A stretch of DNA of 64,000 nt from Streptomyces zingiberis. Lineage in GTDB: Bacteria; Actinomycetota; Actinomycetes; Streptomycetales; Streptomycetaceae. The stretch covers positions 1 through 64,000 of the forward strand of contig NZ_JAATEN010000001.1 in the NCBI RefSeq assembly GCF_012034935.1. The letters run 5' to 3'. Below the pieces are notes generated by a model. It was given only the letters and a program-made list of their open reading frames with translations, searched no databases and had not been told where the DNA came from. The first letter of the stretch is position 1. The number at the start of each line of letters is the position of its first letter. This document shows, in pieces, positions 51,480-58,934 of the stretch. The position numbers and the translations under genes were made by a program.

Positions 51480-51513
51480 TCGCTCTGTAGCGATCCACTC
51501 ACACTGTGAGACC
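51480..51513. promoter_or_regulatory. Palindromic operator-like sites between divergent genes
   Basis: TCGCTCTGTAGCGA (51480-51493) and CTCACACTGTGAG (51498-51510) are both inverted repeats, and GGTCTCA (51469-51475) is complementary to TGAGACC (51507-51513). They lie in the short space between the hypothetical gene and the DUF5753 regulator, and are probably binding sites for that regulator. Confidence 0.55.
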
Positions 51514-51576
51514 GGCGCGGCTAGGCTCGCCAGAGAACAGCAGGTGACGGGGGATTTGTCGCAGGAGGGGGCGGCG

Positions 51577-52371
51577 ATGGGCAACGTATACGGCGAGTGG
51601 CTCAGGGCTCAGCGCGAAGCGGCGGGCATGACGCAGCAGGAGCTGGCGGACGCGGCGATCATGACGCGCTCGCACATCTCCCACATCGAGGCGGGCCGCC
51701 GCATCCCGTCCAAGGAAGACGCCCGCCGCCTGGACAGGGCGCTGAACACGGGAGATGTGCTGAGCAACTTCCTCCCGCAGACGGAGATGGCCGTCGCGGA
51801 CTACTTCGAACCGGCCCGCCTCCTCGAACAACAGGCGACCGTCATCCGCGAGTTCGCCCTCTCCTACGTCCCGGGCATTCTCCAGACGGAGGCGTACGCC
51901 CGTGCGGTGCTCTCCACGAACTTCCCACCTCGGAGTGGAGAAGAACGTGACGAACTCGTCGTCACACGCCTGGACCGGGCAAAGATTCTGAACGATCCGG
52001 TGAAGCCCGCAGTATGGGCCCTGCTGGACGAGTCGGTACTGCGCCGCCCCGTCGGCGGCCCTGCGGTCATGGCCGAACAGATCACGCACATGATCCACCT
52101 GGCGGAATGCGCACGTCTACGCGTCCACGTCCTGCCGCTCGGCGTGGGCAGCCACCCCTTGTTGATGGGCATGGTGACGCTGATGTGGTTCGAGGACCAA
52201 CCACCGGTCGCCTACACCGAAGGCATGTTCATGGGGAAGCTCCACGAATCCCCGGCCCTGGTCGAGCGCATCCACAGCGACTACGCTCTCGCGATGGGCG
52301 AAGCGCTCCCGCAGAAGGAATCGCTGGCCCTGATGAGGGCGACCGCGAAGGAGTTCGGGCACCATGACTGA
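51577..52371 (+). CDS. Helix-turn-helix (XRE) regulator with DUF5753 domain
   Basis: This 264-residue regulator has an XRE helix-turn-helix at about residues 6-60 (YGEWLRAQREAAGMTQQELADAAIMTRSHISHIEAGRRIPS) and a DUF5753 domain (LLEQQATVIREFALSYVPGILQTEAYARAVL, CARLRVHVLPLG, FMGKLHESPALVERIHSDY). Start ATG 51577 has GGAGGGGG upstream. Its last bases contain the ribosome-binding site and start of the DUF397 gene (8-bp overlap), so the two are co-translated. A frameshifted fragment of a near copy lies 0.9 kb downstream. Family knowledge suggests regulation of development or secondary metabolism. Confidence 0.92.
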   Translation: MGNVYGEWLRAQREAAGMTQQELADAAIMTRSHISHIEAGRRIPSKEDARRLDRALNTGDVLSNFLPQTEMAVADYFEPARLLEQQATVIREFALSYVPGILQTEAYARAVLSTNFPPRSGEERDELVVTRLDRAKILNDPVKPAVWALLDESVLRRPVGGPAVMAEQITHMIHLAECARLRVHVLPLGVGSHPLLMGMVTLMWFEDQPPVAYTEGMFMGKLHESPALVERIHSDYALAMGEALPQKESLALMRATAKEFGHHD

Positions 52372-52585
52372 GCACATGATCCGGAACGCCGATGCACTCA
52401 CGGGCTGGCGTAAGTCGTCCTACAGCAACAGCGACGGCGGCAGCTGCCTCGAAGTGCTCGACGGCCACCCGGCGGGCGTTCCGGTCCGCGACTCCAAGAA
52501 CCCCGACGGCCCGGCCCTGCTCGTCCCGGCACCCGGCTGGTCCGCCTTCGTCACCGCCGTGAAGACCGGAACCTTCCCGGCCTGA
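52364..52585 (+). CDS. DUF397 domain small protein, copy 1
   Basis: This 73-residue DUF397 protein contains GWRKSSYSNSDGGSCLEVLD and VPVRDSKNPDGPALLVPAPGWSAFVTAVKTGTF. Its ATG overlaps the end of the DUF5753 gene and uses the AAGGAG inside that gene as ribosome-binding site. The copy at 53374-53595 is identical at 57 of 73 positions, showing a local duplication. Confidence 0.92.
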   Translation: MTEHMIRNADALTGWRKSSYSNSDGGSCLEVLDGHPAGVPVRDSKNPDGPALLVPAPGWSAFVTAVKTGTFPA

Positions 52586-52656
52586 CACGGCCGCTCAGCC
52601 CATCACCGGCCCGGGGTCGCGGTACCGCGTCCGCAGCGCCCGGGCCTGGCGGCCCG

Positions 52657-53151
52657 TCAGCCGGACGCGAGCCGCTTCGCCATGACGTGCGTCCGCCGCC
52701 CGTCGGGCAGCAACTCACCGGCCTGTCCGGCGTCGGTGAAACCGTGCCGGCCGTACAGCGCGAGCGCGTGCGCGTTACCGGGCATGACCGCGAGCTCCAG
52801 GACTTCCGCGCCCTCGCGCACGGCCCACTCCTCGACCGCCCGGATCAGCCGGTCCCCCACACCGCGTCCCCGCGCGCCCTTGCCGACCCACATGGAGATC
52901 AGCTCGATGACACCGTCCTCCGGGCCCGGAACGCCGCCGGCCATCCCGGCCGGTTCCCCGTCGAGCGTGGCGAGGACGCTGCACGAGCCGGGCAGGCTCA
53001 ACCGGGCGCGCCACCGCTCCTCCCGGTCGCCCTCCCCCTGCCACTGGGCGAGCGTGGCCCCGAAGGCGTGCGGATCCTCGGCGAGCGAGGCCAGCCTCAG
53101 CTCACGCCACACCGCCCAGTCGTCCGCCGCCAGTACCCGCAACTCGATCAT
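52657..53151 (-). CDS. GNAT-family N-acetyltransferase
   Basis: This 164-residue enzyme would transfer an acetyl group from acetyl-CoA. The acetyl-CoA-binding motif is GARGRGVGDRLIRAVEEWA (R/Q-x-x-G-x-G/A), followed by VLELAVMPGNAHALALYGRHGF. The N-terminus is IELRVLAADDWAVWRELRLASLAEDP. The substrate is unknown. ATG 53151 is used rather than the longer frame. The gene lies between the two copies of the DUF397 unit, in opposite orientation. Its first codons and upstream DNA have a degenerate counterpart at 57604-57663. Confidence 0.88.
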   Translation of the reverse strand: MIELRVLAADDWAVWRELRLASLAEDPHAFGATLAQWQGEGDREERWRARLSLPGSCSVLATLDGEPAGMAGGVPGPEDGVIELISMWVGKGARGRGVGDRLIRAVEEWAVREGAEVLELAVMPGNAHALALYGRHGFTDAGQAGELLPDGRRTHVMAKRLASG

Positions 53152-53246
53152 CCGGAGAGACTGACCCAGGAGGAGCCCCGGCCGCAACGCGGAACCGCCT
53201 CCCGTCCCCCGCTTCCGCGCACACAAGACGGCACTCCCCTTATCCG

Positions 53247-53381
53247 GGAAAGCTCCACGAGTCCCGTCCCTGGTCGAGCACATCCGCGACACCTACGCTC
53301 AGGATGGTTGAAGTGCTCCCGCAGATGGATCCCCCTACCCCGTTGAGGGCGACGGTGAAGGAGTTCGGTCGCCATGGCTGA
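53247..53381 (+). pseudogene. Frameshifted 3' remnant of a DUF5753 regulator gene
   Basis: This stretch aligns with the last 135 or so bases of the intact regulator (52237-52371), including KLHES, LVEHI, LPQ and RATVKEFG. A 1-base deletion (about 53266) and a 2-base deletion (about 53306) together restore the frame near the end. The fragment still carries GAAGGAG, the ribosome-binding site of the following DUF397 gene, and overlaps it. The rest of the regulator is missing. Confidence 0.85.
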
Positions 53382-53595
53382 GTACACATTCCCGAACGCA
53401 GGCGTGGCCCTGGGCTGGCGCAAGTCGTCGTACAGCAACAATGAAGGCGGTAGTTGCCTCGAAGTGCTCGACCACCACCCGGCGGGTGTCCCGGTCCGCG
53501 ACTCCAAGAACCCCCACGGCCCGGCCCTGCTCGTCCCGGCCTTCAACTGGTCGGCCTTCGTCACCGCCGTGAAGACCGGAACCTTCCGGGCCTGA
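53374..53595 (+). CDS. DUF397 domain small protein, copy 2
   Basis: This 73-residue protein is a close duplicate of copy 1 (57 of 73 residues identical), with GWRKSSYSNNEGGSCLEVLD and VPVRDSKNPHGPALLVPAFNWSAFVTAVKTGTF. Its own regulator gene is reduced to the fragment at 53247-53381. It keeps an intact frame and ribosome-binding site, so it may still be translated if transcribed. Confidence 0.88.
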   Translation: MAEYTFPNAGVALGWRKSSYSNNEGGSCLEVLDHHPAGVPVRDSKNPHGPALLVPAFNWSAFVTAVKTGTFRA

Positions 53596-53917
53596 TACGG
53601 GTCGGGCACCAGGTCCGGGAAGCCGGACAGGGCAACCGCGTCCGCCGTTGGGGCCGGCGCGGCTGTCCGGCTCAGTCGGGCCGGCGCGGTGGGCATGGGA
53701 GAAGAGGCAGGAGCAGGCACGGACTCGCCAAGTGTTCATGGGACTTCGACACTCACATGATCACCGAGATCGTGCCTGCACTGTGCCCGCACCCTGCCTG
53801 AACCGGGACGTCAACCCAGGCTCGGGGCCGGCACGGCGTTCGGGACGGATCGACCTACGCAACGGCCCCTGTACCGGGACCGCTGAACAACATCGGAGCC
53901 GGGTTGGAGGCTGCGCC
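53596..53917. other. Intergenic region, no gene seen
   Basis: These 322 bp lie between DUF397 copy 2 and the convergent TPR-type regulator. I see GCCGGCGCGGC repeats near 53650-53690 and no coding sequence. Confidence 0.45.
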
Positions 53918-55210
53918 TCAACCGGTCTGTGTCACGGCGGCGTGCAACTCGCGTACACCGCTGGTGCGCGGATGCCGCTCGGCGAGCTCGGTGACGATGC
54001 GGCGGATCGCGGGCCGGTCGCGGACTTCGCCGGGACTGGCCCGATAGGCCTCCAGCAGTGCGCGGGCGGTCTGCTCGGGCCGCTGCCAGGCCCACCAGGC
54101 ACGCGCCATGTCAGTGCCCAGCCGGGCCTTGCGCTCGGCGGTCGGGAACTGCCCGGGCCGCAGATCCTTCCCCGCTTCCAGCGCGGCACCGGCGTCGCCC
54201 AGTGCCCAGTGCACCCCCACCGCGTACAGGTCGACAGCGGCCGGACTGATCGCGAACAACCGACCAGGAGGAGCCACTTGCGGCAGCCTCCCGGCCGCGC
54301 GGCGCGCCTCCTCGGCCATCGCCAGGGCCTCGGCGCGCCGCCCACCCCGGGCGGCGGTGTAGGCCAAGGTACACAGCATCTGCGCGTACGCGGCCGCCGC
54401 GGCGTCGCTGCGCAGCCCACTTGCCTCCAGGTCCGCGGCCGCCGAGGACATCAGACGCCGGGCCGCGCCATGGTGGTCCTGGTGGCGCAGCACGATCGCC
54501 AGCTCCCGCGCTGCCGCCGCAGCCGCGAGCGGGGAACCGGAGATCTCCGCCCAGGTCCGGGCACGGTCCGCGGTGAGCCGGGCACGGTCGTAGGAGCCCA
54601 GCTTGATCAGCACGGCAGAGGCGAGGCTGTACACGGCGGACAGCCGTGCCTGGTCCAGCTCGCGGCGGGAAGCGGCGCCGCGGTGCGCGTCGGCGATCAG
54701 GCCGGGCAGCGCGGCGAGAAGCCGAGCATGCGCACCCCGGTCGTACAGTGCGCGGGCGCCGGCCAGGCGCTTGTCCAACGGGCCGGCTCCAGGTGGGGCG
54801 GGGGTGGCGGCCAAAGCGTCGTCCAGCCCCATCAGCACAGCGGCGGGACCTGCGGCCGCCGTGGCGGTGAACAGCGTACGGCGTCGCATGGGGCCCTCCT
54901 CGGCGTCACACGGACTGGCCGTCACTGTAGTGGCCACCAGGCCCGTCGCAGGAGGCGGCGCCAGGGACATCACCAGGATGGGTCGCGCCACCCCGACCTC
55001 GTGAGCGGCACGGTGGACCAAGGCCAGGTCGACGATCCGCGTGCGGCGCTCCAGCCGGGAGACCGTGGCCGCCGAACAGCCGATCCGGCCCCCGAGCACA
55101 GCCAGCGTCCAGGCACGGTGCCGGCGCCCGAGCCGCACCAACGCACCAGGACGCCGCTGAGCGGCCAACTCCAGCGCCATCGCGCTGTTCCAGAGCGGGT
55201 CAACAGGCAC
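53918..55210 (-). CDS. Helix-turn-helix regulator with TPR-like region
   Basis: This 430-residue protein begins with a helix-turn-helix (about residues 12-65: ALELAAQRRPGALVRLGRRHRAWTLAVLGGRIGCSAATVSRLER) and continues with a helical, Ala/Leu-rich region of TPR type (SAVYSLASAVLIKLGSYDRARLTADRARTWAEISGSPLAAAAAARELAIVLRHQ...). Such proteins in actinomycetes are regulators of unknown ligand. GTG 55210 has GGAGGGGGAC just upstream; ATG 55180 is an alternative. It is divergent from a conserved hypothetical gene with 198 bp between them, which may be its target. Confidence 0.82.
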   Translation of the reverse strand: MPVDPLWNSAMALELAAQRRPGALVRLGRRHRAWTLAVLGGRIGCSAATVSRLERRTRIVDLALVHRAAHEVGVARPILVMSLAPPPATGLVATTVTASPCDAEEGPMRRRTLFTATAAAGPAAVLMGLDDALAATPAPPGAGPLDKRLAGARALYDRGAHARLLAALPGLIADAHRGAASRRELDQARLSAVYSLASAVLIKLGSYDRARLTADRARTWAEISGSPLAAAAAARELAIVLRHQDHHGAARRLMSSAAADLEASGLRSDAAAAAYAQMLCTLAYTAARGGRRAEALAMAEEARRAAGRLPQVAPPGRLFAISPAAVDLYAVGVHWALGDAGAALEAGKDLRPGQFPTAERKARLGTDMARAWWAWQRPEQTARALLEAYRASPGEVRDRPAIRRIVTELAERHPRTSGVRELHAAVTQTG

Positions 55211-55408
55211 ACGTCCCCCTCCCACACCGCCACAAACCGGGGGGACCTCCACGCTACGGACACCGGCCCGGCACGTCGAGGCCCCTTGCACTCCGTGCAA
55301 ATGCCGTGCGCCACAGGCGAGTTGATCACACAGCAACCGGCCGGCGCGCTGTGCTGGGAGGAGCAGCCGCCCCGACCCGCGGGGCCACCATCCACCGGAA
55401 GGCACGCC

Positions 55409-55876
55409 ATGATCACGACAGCTACCGCGCCCGCCCTGCCTGCCGACGCGGCGACCGGTCCAATCCGCAGCGCACGACAGGCCGTACCCACCCAGCTGTG
55501 GGACAAGCAGGTCGGGCTCCTCATGCGGGACTACCCCTACGACTCGGTCATGGCCACCCGGGTCCTCGGCCAGGGATACGCCTACCTGCTGACCGCCATG
55601 AACCACCGGGGCGAGGGTCTGGGTCTGGCGCCCAGCACGCTCGTCGACATCGGCGTCCACACGATCATCCTGGACACCGTCGCCTACGCCGAGCTGTGCC
55701 AGAACTTCAACGGCGGGCACTTCCTGCACCACGTGCCCGAGGTCGACATGAAGAACGACGACTCGGTGATGACGACGGCCCACGTCATTGCCGCCGACGG
55801 CTGGGAGGTCGACCTGCCGCTGTGGACGGATGCCGCCGACTGCGGCCCGTGCCACCCCGGCAACGACTCACACTGA
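55409..55876 (+). CDS. Conserved actinobacterial protein of unknown function
   Basis: This 155-residue protein contains QVGLLMRDYPYDSVMATRVLGQGYAYLLTAM, LVDIGVHTIILDTVAYAELCQ, FLHHVPEV and a C-terminal CGPCHPGNDSH. I recall similar proteins in Streptomyces next to TPR-type regulators, but no function. The Cys-x-x-Cys-His end and conserved His residues could bind a metal; this is inference. ATG 55409 is the start; the much longer upstream frame is not coding. It is divergent from the TPR regulator and precedes a methyltransferase. Confidence 0.72.
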   Translation: MITTATAPALPADAATGPIRSARQAVPTQLWDKQVGLLMRDYPYDSVMATRVLGQGYAYLLTAMNHRGEGLGLAPSTLVDIGVHTIILDTVAYAELCQNFNGGHFLHHVPEVDMKNDDSVMTTAHVIAADGWEVDLPLWTDAADCGPCHPGNDSH

Positions 55877-55983
55877 CCACCCCGGCGAGCGCCTCGGGCC
55901 CCGGCCATCCGGCCCGGGCCCGAGAGCACGCGCCTGAGTGAGATTCCGCAGAACCGCCCCGCCACCCTGTCACGGGCGCCAGG

Positions 55984-56862
55984 ATGGGCCCGGTGACCAC
56001 CAGCACCCCGGACCTCTGGCACCACTACGGCCGCACCCGCGCCACCCTCGACCGCACGGTCCCCAGCACCTTCCGCTGGAGCTGGAGCCAGAACACCGGC
56101 CCCGGCCCCGAGATCCTGGGCGATCTCACCGGCCGCCGTGTGGGCGACCTCGGTGCCGGCGCGGCCCGGCACGCGGCACACCTGACCGTGCATCACCAAC
56201 CGGCCCGCGTCACCGCCATCGATGCCTCACCCGCCCAGCACGCCATGGCAACCGACCTCTACGCCCATCTCGCGCCACGCCTGCGCATCGTGCAGGCCGA
56301 CGCGGTGCCCCACCTGCGGGCGAAGACCGGCGCGTACGACGTGCTGTACAGCGTCTTCGGCGCTCTGGACTTCACGGACCCACGCACGGTGCTGCCGGCA
56401 GCAGCAGCCGCGCTCAAGCCGGGCGGCAGACTGGTATTCGCAACCCTCGCCCACCACCTGAACGGGGCGCCCGCCCAGCCTGATGCCGTGGCCACCGACA
56501 TCCCGGCAAAGTCGCCCGAGGGCGAACCCACCACGATGCACCGCTGGGTCCTCCAGGAACATGTGTGGGTCAAGCTGCTCGACGAAGCCGGATTCACCAC
56601 CATCACGGTCGACGTACTGCCTGCCGCCACCGGCGGGCCGCGCACCGCCGACACGCAGCTGGTGAGCGGATACCACCCGCTCTGGAGCGGGGTCAGGCAC
56701 GGAGCAGAGATCCCAGACCCGCCCACACAAGGGCGCCGGGCCATTCAGCCCGAATCGAACCCGCGAAAACCCGTCGAACCCTGGACGCCGACCCCAACGG
56801 GGGGTCTACCACGCCGGCCAGAGCCCTGGCCACTCGGTGACCGGAAACAATCCCACACCTGA
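55984..56862 (+). CDS. Class I SAM-dependent methyltransferase
   Basis: This protein of up to 292 residues has a Rossmann methyltransferase core: motif I RRVGDLGAGAARHAAHL, motif II VTAIDASPAQHAMA, RIVQADAVPHL, and LKPGGRLVFATLAH. The methyl acceptor is unknown. The last 45-50 residues after YHPLWSG are low complexity and probably not part of the fold. ATG 55984 is used; GTG 55993 with AGGA upstream is an alternative. It follows the conserved hypothetical gene by 107 bp on the same strand and may be co-transcribed. Confidence 0.82.
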   Translation: MGPVTTSTPDLWHHYGRTRATLDRTVPSTFRWSWSQNTGPGPEILGDLTGRRVGDLGAGAARHAAHLTVHHQPARVTAIDASPAQHAMATDLYAHLAPRLRIVQADAVPHLRAKTGAYDVLYSVFGALDFTDPRTVLPAAAAALKPGGRLVFATLAHHLNGAPAQPDAVATDIPAKSPEGEPTTMHRWVLQEHVWVKLLDEAGFTTITVDVLPAATGGPRTADTQLVSGYHPLWSGVRHGAEIPDPPTQGRRAIQPESNPRKPVEPWTPTPTGGLPRRPEPWPLGDRKQSHT

Positions 56863-57093
56863 CTCGAAATGCAAGGGCGTAAGCCGAATATGAAGTCGCG
56901 GTGTAACATCGGCCCGGCCTCCAGCCGGACCATGACGAAGGGACCGGTCACATGAGAGCCAGGCCCTTTACGCAACTGGAACAACAAGGCGGACACCATC
57001 AAGCCTTCCAGACGTGTCGGCAATCCTCCCCGCACATGTGAAATATGGAGGCGGTTCGACACTTCAGAACATTCGACCAGAGTTAAGGATGAC

Positions 57094-57531
57094 ATGTTTC
57101 CTCCCGCTCGACGTCTCGCCGTTTCCCTGATGGCGGCAACGTCAATCATCACGGCGACCGGATGCGGCTTCTTCATCTCCGAACCGGAGGCCACATCACC
57201 CGTCCCGGCCCCTCGCACAATTCCGGAAGATTCCCACCCTGACCAGTCGAAGAAGATCGCCCGAGAATTCGTCGAGCACGTCGCCAACAACGGACCGAAC
57301 GAGCCCACTGTAGTAGGGCACGTAAAAGCCGTGATCGGGAACTGGGGGAAGGAAGGAGGCAGAGTTTTCATTTCGACCGATCACGCGCCCGCGAATCCGG
57401 ACGACGAACCCCCGACGGGCACCGGCGTAGCGGACGCGTTCGCCGAATGGGCCAAGGGTCAGGACAAGACGGGATCCGTTGCCGTCTACGACGCCCAAGG
57501 CGAATTGCTGTACGGCAATTCCCTCTTCTGA
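57094..57531 (+). CDS. Putative lipoprotein of unknown function
   Basis: This 145-residue protein has a basic start, a hydrophobic stretch and a lipobox-like ATGC (Cys24), suggesting a secreted lipoprotein. The mature part (QSKKIAREFVEHVANNGPNEPTVVGHVKAVIGNWG..., GSVAVYDAQGELLYGNSLF) resembles no family I know. AAGGA lies 6 bp before the ATG. The gene and the 230 bp before it are clearly poorer in GC than the rest of the window, which suggests recent acquisition. Its 3' third overlaps, in antisense, the run-on end of the Fic reading frame. Confidence 0.7.
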   Translation: MFPPARRLAVSLMAATSIITATGCGFFISEPEATSPVPAPRTIPEDSHPDQSKKIAREFVEHVANNGPNEPTVVGHVKAVIGNWGKEGGRVFISTDHAPANPDDEPPTGTGVADAFAEWAKGQDKTGSVAVYDAQGELLYGNSLF

Positions 57532-58828
57532 CCCCGCCTCCCACTAAGGATTTACCGAGCGGTCGAAAGCGAGGGGGCAGGCGGGTCCGCGCCGCCACCC
57601 GCGACTCGGTCATCCGGAGAGACCGACCGCGGAGAAGGCCCGGCCGCAACGCGAAGCCGCCCGCCCCTCCCGGCCGGCCGTACGGCTCGCGGTACAGGTC
57701 GGCGTGGACCTCCGCGTGCACCTCGCCACGGAGCCCGCGGACCACCGAACCCCCGATGTACCGCTGCGTCCGCGCATGGCCGACGGGCTCGACGAGCCCC
57801 AGCCCACGCAGCCTGCGGAGGTCGGCGAGGGCCTGATCCCGGGTGAGCGTCTCCTCGGCCTGGTAGGTGGTCCGCCGCAGGTGCCCCTGCGCGGCGGCGT
57901 ACAGGGCGGAGACGGTGCGCTCGTCGAGACGGTGCTGCTCGGCGAGGCGCTCCAGGCGGAACCAGAGCCGGGCCGCAGCTTCGAAACGGCGCTGCACCTC
58001 CTGGGCCTGGAGGTGATGGGCGGTGAGGCAGAACCTGATCCAGGAGGCGGTGTCCCGCTCGGGCTGCCAGGAGGTACGGACCTCCCGCAGGGCGGCGTAG
58101 TACTCGCGGGTGTTGAACTCGTCCGCGCCGAGCCACTCCTCGATGCTGGAGAACTCCGGGGCGAGGACGCCGTCCCGGGCCAGGACGAGCGTGTGCACAG
58201 CGCGGGACATCCGGCCGTTGCCGTCACACCAGGGATGGATGGAGACGAGGTTGAAGTGCGCCATGGAGGCCCGTACGAGGGCGGGGGCGTCCAGGTCCCC
58301 CTCGGCGAGCCAGTGGATCAGCTCGCCCATGAGCGCGGGGACGTGCTCGGCGTCCGGTGCGGTGTAGACCGGCGGACGATTCGGCCCTCCGGAGATCCGG
58401 ACGCCGCCGGTGCGGTACTCGCCGGGGCGCACCTCCTTGTCCGCGGCCCTGGTCATCATGAAATGCAGGGCCGAGAAGAGCGTGTGGTCCCAGGCGAAGA
58501 TCGGGAAGTCCGCGGCGTGCTGGACGTAGGTGAGGGCGTCCCGATAGCCCGTGACCGCGTTGCGGGTGGCTTCGTCGGTCTCGGGCGAGATGTCGCCGCC
58601 CGCGATCAGGGTTTCCGCCTCGTCGGCGCTGATGGTGAAGCCCTCGATGTGCGTCGACCCCCGAACGGCGGCTGCGGTGAGCGATCGGCGGAGTTGCCCC
58701 TCCCAGCGGCAGGGCCGGGCGAGCCGGCGCCGGAGTTCGGCGCGGACGATCTCGACCTCCTCGATGACACGACGGTCATCCGAGGTCAGGGCGGGGGTGG
58801 CGAAGAGCATCTGCCAATGCTGCGGCAC
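57368..58828 (-). CDS. Fic-family AMP-transferase with run-on C-terminus
   Basis: Fic enzymes usually transfer AMP to target proteins. The catalytic motif HPWCDGNGRMSR (HPFx[D/E]GNGRxxR) lies near residue 215, and an inhibitory-helix motif STHIEG (S/TxxxE) near residue 58, so it resembles class II self-inhibited Fic proteins. A winged-helix-like region follows (LYAAAQGHLRRTTYQAEETLTRDQALADLRRLRGLGLV). The normal end is probably near GLRGEVHAEVHADLYREPYGR; beyond that the frame runs through a decayed GNAT gene start and into the antisense strand of the lipoprotein gene, adding about 90 residues with an Arg-rich composition and a TTA codon (57545-57547). ATG 58828 is the first start. Confidence 0.85.
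   Translation of the reverse strand: MPQHWQMLFATPALTSDDRRVIEEVEIVRAELRRRLARPCRWEGQLRRSLTAAAVRGSTHIEGFTISADEAETLIAGGDISPETDEATRNAVTGYRDALTYVQHAADFPIFAWDHTLFSALHFMMTRAADKEVRPGEYRTGGVRISGGPNRPPVYTAPDAEHVPALMGELIHWLAEGDLDAPALVRASMAHFNLVSIHPWCDGNGRMSRAVHTLVLARDGVLAPEFSSIEEWLGADEFNTREYYAALREVRTSWQPERDTASWIRFCLTAHHLQAQEVQRRFEAAARLWFRLERLAEQHRLDERTVSALYAAAQGHLRRTTYQAEETLTRDQALADLRRLRGLGLVEPVGHARTQRYIGGSVVRGLRGEVHAEVHADLYREPYGRPGGAGGFALRPGLLRGRSLRMTESRVAARTRLPPRFRPLGKSLVGGGVRRGNCRTAIRLGRRRRQRIPSCPDPWPIRRTRPLRRCPSGVRRPDSRARDRSK
57604..57663 (-). pseudogene. Decayed copy of the start region of the GNAT gene
   Basis: This 60-bp stretch matches 53142-53201 at roughly 50 positions, covering the upstream region and ATG of the GNAT gene. 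On the minus strand it reads RPGLLRGRSLRMTESRV versus RPGLLLGQSLRMIELRV at the intact gene. Beyond about ten codons similarity is lost. It is embedded in the run-on end of the Fic frame. Confidence 0.75.
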
Positions 58829-58934
58829 CAGTGGGTTCGGCGGGGCGAAATCTCCCCCGCGAGAGGGACCGGCTCCCCGTCACACGGAGCCCCGGACAGC
58901 CCTCCCTCCGGCGGGCTCGACACCATGGGCCCGC

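Noticed and set aside
56740..56820. tRNA-like T-loop sequence (GGGTTCGATTC on the minus strand)
   Set aside because: The flanking bases do not form a T-stem and no acceptor or anticodon arm could be built; it lies inside the tail of the methyltransferase frame.
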